From an uncultured Eubacteriales bacterium (GTDB lineage Bacteria; Bacillota; Clostridia; Oscillospirales; Acutalibacteraceae), in assembly GCA_934541115.1 (NCBI GenBank), contig CAKTDF010000015.1, positions 1 to 55,533 on the forward strand: 55,533 nucleotides of DNA. The letters run 5' to 3'. Below the pieces are notes generated by a model that was given only the letters and a program-made list of their open reading frames with translations, was not told where the DNA came from and did no database searches. Positions 1 through 7,520 of this stretch are shown piece after piece. Position numbers and translations under genes: made by a program. How positions within the stretch are numbered: the first letter of the stretch is position 1; each line of letters opens with the position of its first letter.

Positions 1-124
1 TGTTGTTTCCTGTATTCTGCGTTCCAACTGTTTCTGAGTTGACTTTTTCAAATCGCCGCCATACTGCGCTCTTGCGTGGATATGGCGCGGGATCGTGAGA
101 ACCTTTTCTGCGTCAAGCTCTACC

Positions 125-319
125 GTGACAACTGAGTGCCTATCCAAAGAGATCATGCACCATGTAAGCATTGCGCCCTTTCGGAAAATGCTCTCCGAGG
201 GGCTTATTACCTCCGAGGATTATGCGGCAATCGATACAATCCTGCACGATAAATACCGACCGATCTTTGGTAGTAATATTTCGGAGAATACACTGGATAT
301 CGTGCCGAAACAGAGGTAA
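125..319 (+). CDS. SHOCT-type small protein of a mobile element (start uncertain)
   Basis: Small ORF of about 64 residues. The core 'RKMLSEGLITSEDYAAID' resembles the short SHOCT-like proteins that usually sit directly upstream of large serine recombinases in clostridial integrative elements. The frame is open from 95, but the family-like part begins near GTG 125; no good ribosome binding site is visible, so its 5' end may be a rearrangement junction. The stop at 317-319 is followed in the same frame by a recombinase remnant. Function is not established for this family; it is named here only from motif and position. Confidence 0.45.
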   Translation: MTTECLSKEIMHHVSIAPFRKMLSEGLITSEDYAAIDTILHDKYRPIFGSNISENTLDIVPKQR

Positions 320-572
320 CATGTCCACTATGCTCGTGTTTCCACGGAAAAATACGAGCAGCAGAACAGCTACGATGCGCAGATCGACTATTATACCACT
401 CTTATACGGAATAACCCCGAATGGGAGTTCGTGGACATCTATTCCGACGAGGGTATCACGGGTATAAGCATCAAAAAACAAGACGGGTTCAACCGCATGA
501 TCGACGATGCCCTTGCCGGCAAAATTGACCTTATTCTAACTAAGTCGGTCAGCCGCTTTGCCCGTTCTACCT
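320..572 (+). pseudogene. Large serine recombinase, catalytic-domain fragment
   Basis: The frame from about 323 reads 'YARVSTEKYEQQNSYDAQID', then 'IYSDEGITGISIKKQDGFN' and 'LTKSVSRFARS'. These are the hallmark blocks of a serine recombinase N-terminal domain, including the nucleophilic Ser of ARVS. There is no start codon: the frame opens straight after the TAA of the SHOCT ORF, so the usual N-terminal leader of about 20 residues is missing. Homology stops after 'RFARST' near 572, where sequence of another origin begins. The recombinase and zinc-ribbon C-terminal domains are absent, so this is a dead remnant of an integrative element. Confidence 0.85.
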
Positions 573-753
573 TTTGCGTCAGGTCATCGGTTTTCTTGAT
601 TGCGCCCAACGCCGGGTTTGCCTTAATCCATGCCGCCGGGTCCGTCCATTCGCTGCGGTCATCAAGTTCATACATGACAGGCAGCAAATGAGCGAAAGCG
701 CTGATCCTCTTATCTTCTCCGACAACAACACTGTTTTCTGTCATTTCATACAT
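573..753 (-). pseudogene. Phage terminase large subunit fragment
   Basis: The minus strand encodes 'LLPVMYELDDRSEWTDP' and 'WIKANPALGAIKK', a block characteristic of the middle of Terminase_1/YmfN-type large terminases. Only about 60 residues remain. One end abuts the truncated recombinase at about 572; the other begins at ATG 753, which happens to have an AAAGGTGA ribosome binding site. The ATPase and nuclease motifs are gone. It is not related to the complete terminase at 27490-28749, which belongs to a different family. Together with its neighbour it marks a rearranged mobile-element scar. Confidence 0.7.
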
Positions 754-812
754 ATCAATTCACCTTTCTTTCAATCTCTTTCGTTTGTCTGCCATAGCAG
801 CGGTTGCAAACC

Positions 813-849
813 GCACTTCGGTTAGACTATGCTAACCGAAGTGCTTTTT
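813..849 (+). terminator. Intrinsic terminator-like perfect hairpin
   Basis: A perfect 13-bp inverted repeat (813-825 with 832-844) with a 6-base loop is followed by TTTTTA. A second small hairpin (AGCCGC...GCGGCT) follows at about 852-867. There is no intact plus-strand gene upstream, so it is probably left over from the mobile element. Confidence 0.6.
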
Positions 850-937
850 AAAAGCCGCGTCAGCGGCTCTTCACATGGGTTGACCGGGTACTTTGGGTTC
901 TGTTGAACAACTGCCCCCATCCGTCTATAAAAACAGA

Positions 938-1156
938 CTAATTTTCTGAGGCGAGTGTCTCATCGTTGATGATTTCCATAATATCCTCCACGCGGCAATC
1001 AAGCGCAACACAGATTTTTAGTATCACATCTGTGGTCAAGTTTTCTCCCTTGCCAAGTTTAGCGAGGGAAGATTAACTGACGCCTGCTACTTTCCGTAGG
1101 TCGGACTTTTTCATGTTTTTGTCAATCAGCAACTTCCAAAGGCTGTTATAGCTCAT
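938..1156 (-). pseudogene. XRE/Cro-type helix-turn-helix regulator with in-frame stop
   Basis: Reading from ATG 1156, the frame gives a 72-residue Cro/C1 HTH protein of the short kind common in clostridial mobile elements: 'MSYNSLWKLLIDKNMKKSDL', 'RKVAGVS', stop, then 'SSLAKLGKGENLTTDVILKI' and 'CVALDCRVEDIMEI'. A TAA at codon 28 (1073-1075) falls in the recognition helix, at a position normally filled by Ser/Thr/Asn, so one point mutation has inactivated it. Everything after the stop is still in frame, so the damage looks recent. A sequencing error is the other possibility. Confidence 0.8.
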
Positions 1157-1163
1157 TCTCCTA

Positions 1164-1520
1164 TTAGTTTTGCTTCTCTTTATTCCAAGATTTATACCCC
1201 TCGCCCCATGCCCACATAGAGTCCAGAATAGGCTTAAGGCTCCTGCCAAGTTCCGTCAGAGAATACTCAACTCTCGGCGGTACTTCAGCATAGACCTCGC
1301 GGTGAACAAGTCCGCTTTCCTCCATTGCACGGAGCTGAACGGTCAAGACCTTCTGAGATACATTGCCGACCGACTTTTTAAGTTCGCCGAAACGCTTTGT
1401 GCCCGGCATCAAATCTCGTAGGATCAAAACCTTCCATTTATCTCCGATCAGAGTCAGTGTGGTTTCTACCGGGCAAGCCGGAAGTTCTTTTTTTGATTTT
1501 ACTTCATCCATAATCTGCAA
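1164..1520 (-). CDS. HxlR-family winged-helix transcriptional regulator
   Basis: 118 residues, full length for the HxlR family: 'CPVETTLTLIGDKWKVLILR' is followed by 'KRFGELKKSVGNVSQKVLT' and 'VPPRVEYSLTELGRSL'. The first Cys lies in the N-terminal CPVE motif that senses redox or electrophiles in some HxlR members. It is transcribed away from the flavin/ferredoxin-macrodomain-sirtuin operon that begins at 1814. This is the usual layout for a local regulator of an oxidative-stress operon. The inverted repeat at 1622-1637 is a candidate binding site. Assignment of the family is firm; the target is inferred. Confidence 0.92.
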   Translation of the reverse strand: MQIMDEVKSKKELPACPVETTLTLIGDKWKVLILRDLMPGTKRFGELKKSVGNVSQKVLTVQLRAMEESGLVHREVYAEVPPRVEYSLTELGRSLKPILDSMWAWGEGYKSWNKEKQN

Positions 1521-1621
1521 CCTCGAAAAAATTTATTAAAACGCCGAAACGTTGGAAAACCCGTCAATAGCGCAATCGTTTCTTTGCGGTAACTCTCCAT
1601 TAGTTTCTTATAGGTAACTAC

Positions 1622-1637
1622 GGCACAATATAGTGCC
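1622..1637. promoter_or_regulatory. Candidate HxlR operator
   Basis: GGCAC-AATATA-GTGCC is a 5-bp inverted repeat in the divergent intergenic region between the HxlR gene and the operon at 1761/1814. Symmetry and position suggest a dimeric regulator site. An AT-rich TATAAT lies at 1667-1672, but no well-spaced -35 box was found with it. Confidence 0.4.
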
Positions 1638-1760
1638 TACTTCACAAACGAACTGTACGGTGATATTATAATACCAACAAAAGAAAAATGCAACCTTCGA
1701 AAGAAAAAAGCAACCTTTCGAAATCAAAATTTATCAAAAACCATCTTGGAGGTACTTATC

Positions 1761-1817
1761 ATGAATAAAGTCGTAGAATTTCTGAATGCCAACCCCGTAA
1801 GGTTGTTGACAGTATGA
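1761..1817 (+). pseudogene. Remnant N-terminus of a pyridoxamine 5'-phosphate oxidase-like gene, or leader peptide
   Basis: An 18-codon ORF with a strong GGAGG ribosome binding site begins 'MNKVVEFLNANPV'. This matches the start of PNPOx-family flavoproteins, which normally continue into a flavin-binding barrel. Here it ends at TGA 1815-1817, overlapping the ATG of the next gene. Either a deletion fused two related flavoprotein genes, or the short ORF now works as a translational leader for the 1814 gene, which has no ribosome binding site of its own. Confidence 0.5.
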
Positions 1818-2422
1818 CAAAACAAAATTATTTGAAACTGCTGGTGGAAAGCATTCATTCCACCACCATTGCCACCATCGGTGCAGACGGGCATCCGCAG
1901 ACCCGTGTAATCGACATGATGCTTTATGACGAGCAGGGTGTATATTTTCTCACCGCCAAGGGCAAGGCGTTCTATTCTCAGCTCATGGAGCAGGGGTATG
2001 TTGCCCTGTCTGCTGCCAAGGATAAACTTTCAATCTCCCTGCGCGGAAAAATCAAAAACATCGGCAGCGAGAGGCTGGATGACATTTTTGAGAAAAACAT
2101 CTATATGCAGTCCATCTATCCCGGCGATACCCGCAGTGCATTAGAGGTGTTTTGCCTGTATGAAGCAGACGGAGAGTATTTTGACATCAGTGATCCGGCG
2201 CACATCGTCCGGGACAGTTTCACAATCGGCAAGACGCCGCAGAATGTGTATGGCTACTATGTTGGTAACGGCTGTATCGGCTGCAAGCTGTGCTACTCCG
2301 TATGCCCGCAAAAGTGCATCGACATAACAAAGATACCGGCAGTCATCGACCGACACCACTGTCTCCACTGCGGGCGTTGCGCAGAAATCTGCCCGAGGCA
2401 TACCATTGAAAAGAGGTTTTGA
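1814..2422 (+). CDS. Pyridoxamine 5'-phosphate oxidase-like / 4Fe-4S ferredoxin fusion
   Basis: 202 residues. The N-terminal ~130 residues look like a split-barrel flavin-binding domain of the PNPOx/FMN-binding type ('TIATIGADGHPQTRVIDMM'). The C-terminus carries two complete CxxCxxCxxxC clusters (Cys154/157/160/164 and Cys183/186/189/193), a 2[4Fe-4S] ferredoxin. The fusion should pass electrons between iron-sulfur clusters and a flavin. It starts inside the stop of the 1761 mini-ORF and ends two bases before the macrodomain gene, so it is the first gene of a coupled trio. The substrate is unknown. In the known SirTM operons a flavin oxidoreductase is also present, so this may be its counterpart (inference). 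Confidence 0.85.
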   Translation: MTKQNYLKLLVESIHSTTIATIGADGHPQTRVIDMMLYDEQGVYFLTAKGKAFYSQLMEQGYVALSAAKDKLSISLRGKIKNIGSERLDDIFEKNIYMQSIYPGDTRSALEVFCLYEADGEYFDISDPAHIVRDSFTIGKTPQNVYGYYVGNGCIGCKLCYSVCPQKCIDITKIPAVIDRHHCLHCGRCAEICPRHTIEKRF

Positions 2423-2424
2423 CC

Positions 2425-3204
2425 ATGAACCAAAGTGAAAAAAGGCTGTTTCTGATTCAGTCACTTTTAAAAGAACAACCTGAGTACCGAAATATAGGCA
2501 TACCGACAGATGCAAACAGTCAGCGCCAACTTCTACGGGAACTGATGAACGTCCGCAGACCAACGAACATCGGCACGGATTTCCTTCAAGTGCAGGACGA
2601 ATATCTGCAAAGCGAAATCGCCGCAAAGGGCGTTACCGATGTTGCGGACTTGACGCCCGTGCAGCCGGGGCTATATCTCCGGCAAGGGGATATTACAACG
2701 CTCAAGTGCGATGCCATCGTCAATGCGGCAAATTCCGGCATGACCGGCTGCTATATTCCCAACCATCGCTGCATTGACAACGCCATTCACACCTATGCGG
2801 GTGTGGAGCTGCGGCTTGCCTGTGAGGAATTGATGGAACAGCAAGGCTATCCGGAGCCCACCGGACAGGCGAAAATCACCCCGGCGTTCAATTTGCCGTG
2901 TCGGTATGTGCTGCATACGGTCGGTCCGATTATCAGCGAAAGAGTTACCAAAGAGGACGAGGAACTTTTGGCTTCATGTTATCACTCCTGTTTAGAACTG
3001 GCAGCAGAAAATAAGCTGGAAAGCGTGGCGTTCTGCTGCATTTCCACAGGAGAGTTTCATTTTCCCAACGAACTTGCAGCAAAGATTGCAGTTCGAACGG
3101 TCAAAGAATTTCTGAAAAAACAAAACAGTGTCAAGAAGGCGATTTTCAATGTTTTCAAGGATTTGGACAAAGACATCTACAAAAAGTTACTCCGAGCAGA
3201 TTGA
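2425..3204 (+). CDS. Zinc-containing macrodomain protein-ADP-ribose hydrolase
   Basis: 259 residues from ATG 2425, preceded by AGAGG; an in-frame TTG at 2419 is the alternative start. A helical N-terminal extension of about 75 residues precedes the macrodomain ('RQGDITTLKCDAIVNAANS'). Cys109, His114 and Cys116 in 'GCYIPNHRCID' match the zinc ligands of the zinc-dependent macrodomains that remove ADP-ribose in bacterial SirTM operons. It overlaps the sirtuin gene downstream by 56 bases. By family knowledge it reverses the mono-ADP-ribosylation made by SirTM; the acceptor protein here is unknown. Confidence 0.92.
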   Translation: MNQSEKRLFLIQSLLKEQPEYRNIGIPTDANSQRQLLRELMNVRRPTNIGTDFLQVQDEYLQSEIAAKGVTDVADLTPVQPGLYLRQGDITTLKCDAIVNAANSGMTGCYIPNHRCIDNAIHTYAGVELRLACEELMEQQGYPEPTGQAKITPAFNLPCRYVLHTVGPIISERVTKEDEELLASCYHSCLELAAENKLESVAFCCISTGEFHFPNELAAKIAVRTVKEFLKKQNSVKKAIFNVFKDLDKDIYKKLLRAD

Positions 3205-4024
3205 ACGGCTGAAAGCAGCCTTGCAGAGCTGTGATTCCGTGGTGATCGGTGCCGGTTCCGGACTGTCTACGGCGGCGGGATTCACTTACACCGACGAACG
3301 GTTTGAAAAATATTTTTCCGATTTTGCGGCAAAGTACGGCATTCGGGATATGTACAGCGGCGGATTCTATCCGTTCCCAACACAGGAAGAATTCTGGGCG
3401 TATTGGAGCCGGTATATTTACATCAACCGCTATCAGGACGCGCCCAAGCCGGTCTATAAAAACCTTTTGGAGCTGGTACAGGACAAAGATTATTTTGTCA
3501 TCACCACTAATGTTGACCACTGCTTTCAGAAAGCAGGCTTTGACAAAAAGCGCTTGTTCTACACACAGGGTGATTACGGTCTGTTCCAGTGCAGCGAGCC
3601 GTGCTGTCAGGAGACCTTTGATAACGAAACCGTAATCCGTGAAATGGTTGCGCGGCAGGAGAATATGAAAGTTCCAACCGAGCTTCTGCCTGTCTGTCCT
3701 CACTGTGGCAAGCCCATGACTATGAACCTCCGCTGCGATGATAAGTTCGTGGAGGACGAAGGCTGGCACAGGGCAGCAGAGCGGTACGAGAACTTTCTTC
3801 GCACACGAAACGGACAGAAGATCCTCTTTCTGGAACTGGGCGTCGGCTACAACACACCTGTTATTATCAAATATCCTTTCCGGCAGATGACAGCAAAGAA
3901 CCCAAACGCCGCCTATGCCTGTGTCAATCAAGGACAGGCTGACTGCCCGCAGGAGATTGAAAAGCAGTCTATCTGCATTGATGCAGACATTGAAAGCACG
4001 CTGAGCATTATAGCAAGAGAATAA
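3149..4024 (+). CDS. Class M sirtuin (SirTM), protein ADP-ribosyltransferase
   Basis: 291 residues. ATG 3149 is chosen because AAGAAGG lies about 10 bases upstream; the frame is open from GTG 3128. The NAD site is 'GAGSGLSTAAGF' (about 34-45), followed by 'TTNVDHCF'. The catalytic His of ordinary sirtuins (HG motif) is Gln140 in 'YTQGDYGLFQC', which is diagnostic of SirTM enzymes that transfer ADP-ribose rather than deacetylate. Cys residues in 'QCSEPCC' and 'CPHCGKP' supply the zinc site. In described systems the target is a lipoylated GcvH-like protein with a partner lipoate ligase; neither gene is in this window. Confidence 0.92.
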   Translation: MFSRIWTKTSTKSYSEQIERLKAALQSCDSVVIGAGSGLSTAAGFTYTDERFEKYFSDFAAKYGIRDMYSGGFYPFPTQEEFWAYWSRYIYINRYQDAPKPVYKNLLELVQDKDYFVITTNVDHCFQKAGFDKKRLFYTQGDYGLFQCSEPCCQETFDNETVIREMVARQENMKVPTELLPVCPHCGKPMTMNLRCDDKFVEDEGWHRAAERYENFLRTRNGQKILFLELGVGYNTPVIIKYPFRQMTAKNPNAAYACVNQGQADCPQEIEKQSICIDADIESTLSIIARE

Positions 4025-4146
4025 ATAGCAGAGAGGGGTTCGGTTCTGTCGCAATAAATGCACCCCGTAAAATCAGAAACTGCACCCCCTCCGAACCGAT
4101 AATTCACACTCTACACGTTTTCTCTCAAAATTACGGTTCTTTGCCA

Positions 4147-4194
4147 AAAACTGACCGAAAGCAGGATTCCTTCTCTGCTTTCGGTCAGTTTTTA
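4147..4194 (+). terminator. Intrinsic terminator of the macrodomain-sirtuin operon
   Basis: The inverted repeat AAACTGACCGAAAGCAG / CTGCTTTCGGTCAGTTT with a 10-base loop is followed by TTTA. It lies about 125 bases after the sirtuin stop. The rest of the 4025-4372 gap shows no gene and no other structure that I recognise. Confidence 0.8.
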
Positions 4195-4372
4195 TTGCAG
4201 TTTTAAACTTCTGTGTTTTTAAGTTACCACAAGCAAAAACTAAATTTCACACGAGGCTTTAGTTCTATGAGTCCTGTGAAGTACGGTCTTTTTTTGCCTT
4301 GCACTTTGGTATGAGCCAAATTCGACAGTCCCTTATCACATATGAAATGTCAAGCAGCACTTCACAACACCG

Positions 4373-4945
4373 TTATAACAGAATCGGCTGAAGCTGCCTT
4401 TCCTCGAGCGCCGCAACTGCCGCCTCATATGTGCGTTCAAAGTCACAAACAACCGAAAGCGGCTTTTTCAAAGGCGAATCTTGCTTCATCGGAATGAAAT
4501 ATATGTGCTTTCTCGCCAGCAGAACCCCGATATTTTTTGAAGACGCTCCGAGCGAGTCGTTTGACGAAACGCCGAGGAGCACCGGGCGCTCATTGCGCAG
4601 GTGCGACTTGACGGCAAGCGTTACCGGTGTATCAAAAATTCCGTTTGAAAGCTTTCCCAGCGTATTGCCGGTACAAGGCGAAACTATCAGCAGGTCAAGC
4701 AGCTTTTTAGGGCCTATAGGTTCGGCAGCAGCAATTGTTGAAATGATCTTGTTTTGGCAGATATCCTCTGCTCTTTTCTGAAAATCCTTTGCCGAACCAA
4801 AACGCGTATCTGTTGAAAAGGCATTGAATGACATTATGGGAATTACGTTCACGCCCTTTTTGCAAAGCTCCTCCATTGCCGCGAGCGACTGCTCAAAGGT
4901 GCAGAACGAGCCGGTCAGAGCATAACCGAAAGTGAGTTTATCCAA
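4373..4945 (-). CDS. spoVFB: Dipicolinate synthase subunit B
   Basis: 190 residues from TTG 4945; GAGGTGA six bases upstream decides this start over GTG 4954, which would lie inside the ribosome binding site. It is a flavoprotein-like SpoVFB subunit ('FGYALTGSFCTFEQSL', 'LLIVSPCTGNTLGKL'). With subunit A it converts dihydrodipicolinate, a lysine-pathway intermediate, to dipicolinic acid in the mother cell, for loading into the spore core with calcium. It follows subunit A by about 14 bases and forms a two-gene operon. It is good evidence that this organism makes endospores. Confidence 0.95.
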   Translation of the reverse strand: MDKLTFGYALTGSFCTFEQSLAAMEELCKKGVNVIPIMSFNAFSTDTRFGSAKDFQKRAEDICQNKIISTIAAAEPIGPKKLLDLLIVSPCTGNTLGKLSNGIFDTPVTLAVKSHLRNERPVLLGVSSNDSLGASSKNIGVLLARKHIYFIPMKQDSPLKKPLSVVCDFERTYEAAVAALEERQLQPILL

Positions 4946-4959
4946 GAGTGTCACCTCTT

Positions 4960-5784
4960 TTAAATGTATTTTGAAATTCGTTCAAAAACGGCTTCGGCGC
5001 AGGAGCGCGGACAGAATCTGCCCGGCAGAGCGCTGCCTGAAACATAACGGGCTTTGACTTTTTCAAAGCTCTCTTTTTCTGCCCCAAAGGGACTACTCGC
5101 AAGCTCAAAATATACCGCGCCGTTTTTCATGAGCACAACGCTTTTTTTCGTAAAAATCCGAAAAGGAACAGTGTTGAAAATATAGTCAAAAAGATACACT
5201 GCATTTTCCATATGGGCTGCATCGAGCGCTTTATAGCCGTAAGCGGAAATTTTTGTCAGAGTCTCTTTTCTGCGCGCGGCAACATAAACATCGGCTCCGA
5301 ACGCAAAAAGCATTTTTGAAAGAGCCTGCCCTATCCGTCCGAATCCGGCAACAAGAACGCGCTTTCCGGCAACAAACTCCTGCGTATTTTCAAGCAAAAG
5401 TCTGACCGCACCCTGCGCGGTCAGAAAAGCGTTATACACGGTGAAGCTTTCATCTTTGAAGTAATCAAGAACAACCGCGCCGCATGCTGTGAGCTTTTCG
5501 CAAAATTCCGGCGGCATGTTTCCCCCGATGACAAGCGCGCCCGGTCTGACGCCTTTTTCAATCTCCGAAAGTGACAGAGAAAGAGTGTTTTCCGCACTGA
5601 AAAGCGTTTTTCCGTCTTTTGTGCAGGGCAACGGCAAAATCACGGTGCTGAAAGGCATAAGTCCGCCGAGCTTTGAAAATTCTTCGTCTGAAAATGCACA
5701 GACATGGTCTTTTTTATTTTCATTGAGAATTTCACTCAAAATCCGCTGTCGTTTATCTCCCCCGAGAACGATTGTTTTTTTCAT
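4960..5784 (-). CDS. spoVFA: Dipicolinate synthase subunit A
   Basis: 274 residues. The N-terminal catalytic part is followed by a Rossmann NAD(P)-binding motif, 'VLVAGFGRIGQALSKML', near residues 145-160. Full length for SpoVFA/DpsA. The ATG has AAGGGG upstream. It forms the oxidoreductase half of dipicolinate synthase. The intergenic region 5785-5891 is shared with the divergent polysaccharide deacetylase gene; no clear late-sporulation promoter could be assigned by eye. Confidence 0.95.
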   Translation of the reverse strand: MKKTIVLGGDKRQRILSEILNENKKDHVCAFSDEEFSKLGGLMPFSTVILPLPCTKDGKTLFSAENTLSLSLSEIEKGVRPGALVIGGNMPPEFCEKLTACGAVVLDYFKDESFTVYNAFLTAQGAVRLLLENTQEFVAGKRVLVAGFGRIGQALSKMLFAFGADVYVAARRKETLTKISAYGYKALDAAHMENAVYLFDYIFNTVPFRIFTKKSVVLMKNGAVYFELASSPFGAEKESFEKVKARYVSGSALPGRFCPRSCAEAVFERISKYI

Positions 5785-5891
5785 AATAAAGCAGCCCCTT
5801 TTGCTACCATTCTATGAAAAACAAAAACTATTGTTAATCCCCCTTTCTGCCGCATAGAATTTAATAGAATAACTTTCGGGGGGCGAGCGAT

Positions 5892-6764
5892 TTGGTTGTC
5901 AGACTTAACAAGCTACATGCTCTGATTCTTGTGTTCTGCTTTCTTTGCGTTTCATTTTTCTTTGCCGTGAAAGCGGAAAAAAAGCCAAGCCCGGCAGCGG
6001 CAGAGGTTCAGGGACGGGATTTGCCGGTGGTTATGTATCACCATATCACGGAAAAGCCGAACCGCGCCGGCAAATACGTGATTATTGCTAACGAATTGAG
6101 ACGTGACCTTGAGAAAATACAGCAAAGCGGCTATGTTACAGTAACAGTGAGAGATCTTCTTGACTATGTTGACGGAAAAAAAGAGCTGCCGGAGAAAATT
6201 ATAATGCTCACCTTTGACGATGGATTTGAAAGCGTACGCGAGCTTGCCTGGCCTCTGCTCAAAGAAAAGCAAATGTGCGCCGAAATTTTTGCTGTCGGCA
6301 GCATTACGGAAACCTACTCTCAAAATCATGACCGCAACGTGAACTATGCCTATTTAAACTGGGACGATCTGCGCGAACTTGACGAAAGCGCGGAATTTGA
6401 AGTTCACAACCACACCTATGATATGCACGGAACAAACAACAAAGGCAGAAAGGGACTTTCAAGAAAACGCGGAGAAAGTCCGATCGACTATGAAGAAGCA
6501 CTGAAAGACGACCTCACACGAATGCAGCAGCTGCTGAAAACCTGTTCGGGAGTCGAATCCCTCGCCATTGCGTACCCCTACGGCAGCTATTCAAACGAAA
6601 CGCTCGGCATTGTGAAATCGCTCGGGTTCAAGGCATCCTTTGTCTGCGAAGAACGCATAAACAAAATCATACCGGGGGACCGCAACTGCCTTTTTGACCT
6701 CGGCAGATACAACCGTCCGTCCGGAGCGTCAACCGACGCTTTTTTTGAAAAACTGCTGAAGTGA
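5892..6764 (+). CDS. Secreted polysaccharide deacetylase (NodB family)
   Basis: 290 residues from TTG 5892, with a GGGGGG ribosome binding site. The N-terminal hydrophobic segment (residues 7-27) is a signal peptide or anchor. The NodB domain starts at 'LPVVMYHHIT'. Catalytic/metal motifs: 'TFDDGFE' (Asp109, Asp110) and 'HNHTYDMH' (His174, His179). Such enzymes remove acetyl groups from peptidoglycan or other extracellular polysaccharides. The position next to dipicolinate genes hints at spore envelope or cortex work, but divergent transcription makes this a weak inference. Confidence 0.88.
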   Translation: MVVRLNKLHALILVFCFLCVSFFFAVKAEKKPSPAAAEVQGRDLPVVMYHHITEKPNRAGKYVIIANELRRDLEKIQQSGYVTVTVRDLLDYVDGKKELPEKIIMLTFDDGFESVRELAWPLLKEKQMCAEIFAVGSITETYSQNHDRNVNYAYLNWDDLRELDESAEFEVHNHTYDMHGTNNKGRKGLSRKRGESPIDYEEALKDDLTRMQQLLKTCSGVESLAIAYPYGSYSNETLGIVKSLGFKASFVCEERINKIIPGDRNCLFDLGRYNRPSGASTDAFFEKLLK

Positions 6765-6831
6765 ATTTCCTCTACAGACTGCACAGCTCTCTTTCTTGCA
6801 AAAAAATCGGCAAATATCAAACGATTTATAA

Positions 6832-6867
6832 AAATCACCGGGATTCACTTCTGAACCTCGGTGATTT
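6832..6867 (+). terminator. Probable terminator after the deacetylase
   Basis: AAATCACCG and CGGTGATTT form a 9-bp stem with an 18-base loop, about 70 bases after the deacetylase stop. A T-rich stretch (TTCTTTTTT) follows a few bases later. Confidence 0.5.
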
Positions 6868-6905
6868 GTCTGCTATTCTTTTTTACAGCACCATTTTAAA
6901 TGCCA

Positions 6906-7240
6906 TTATTCTTCAATCAATTCCCCGTCAATTGAAACGGTAACGACCTGCCACGGTATAAGCTTTTGACTGTTTCTCAGCGCAGTTTTTACCGCCGACT
7001 CAAGTCCGCCGCAGCAGGGAACCTCCATACGCACAACCGTTACGCTCTTGATATCGTTGTTCGTAATAATTTCCGTCAACTTTTCGCTGTAGTCAACCGC
7101 GTCAAGCTTTGGGCAGCCTATGAGAGTGACTTTCCCTGCCATAAATTCAGCATGCCGATCGCGCCCTCGTGGCAGGCAGAGGCGCATGCTCCGCAGCCGT
7201 TGCATTTTTCTTCATTTATCTGAATGATTTTTCTTATCAC
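6906..7240 (-). pseudogene. Iron-sulfur (ferredoxin) protein gene with internal deletion
   Basis: From GTG 7240 the minus strand encodes a ferredoxin start, 'KCNGCGACASACHEGAIGM'. Near 7150 homology jumps, in a different frame, to a C-terminal block 'GKVTLIGCPKLDAVDYSEKL' and 'VVRMEVPCCGGLE', ending at 6906. From memory of the family, these two blocks are the ends of a ferredoxin-type iron-sulfur protein of over 200 residues. About 100 residues between them, including the second cluster region, are missing and the frames no longer match. The gene is therefore a recent deletion pseudogene rather than a small protein. The 7241-7470 stretch upstream shows no gene. Confidence 0.75.
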
Positions 7241-7474
7241 AAAAACCACCATAGCCTTTCTGAATATAAATAAAATCAAATACCTGCCGCAGCCGAACAG
7301 GGCGTTTCGCTCAATTCAAACTTACGTCTGTAAAAGCTTTGAGGAAAGTATAATTTTGCCGCCCGTTTTCGTCTGCGGACAGATTATATCACAGATAAAA
7401 AGCCGTGGCAACAGCAACGTTCAAATTTTCATTATGCAAATTTATCCTTTGGCGACTGTTTTTTCCGACAAAAA

Positions 7475-7503
7475 GCAGCCGCTCCGTAATAAAGAGCGGC
7501 TGC
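7475..7503 (-). terminator. Terminator of the PRPP synthetase gene
   Basis: GCAGCCGCTC / GAGCGGCTGC is a 10-bp stem with a 9-base loop. On the minus strand it is followed by TTTTTGTCGG, just downstream of the prs stop at 7521. Confidence 0.8.
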
Positions 7504-7520
7504 GCTGAAAGCTGATATGC

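Noticed and set aside
1073..1075. Recoding or readthrough of the stop in the XRE regulator
   Set aside because: There is no recoding signal, the neighbouring genes are also broken, and a simple point mutation explains it.
3155..4063. A 302-codon minus-strand frame opposite the sirtuin gene
   Set aside because: The sirtuin motifs lie on the plus strand; no start signal or recognisable product on the minus strand.
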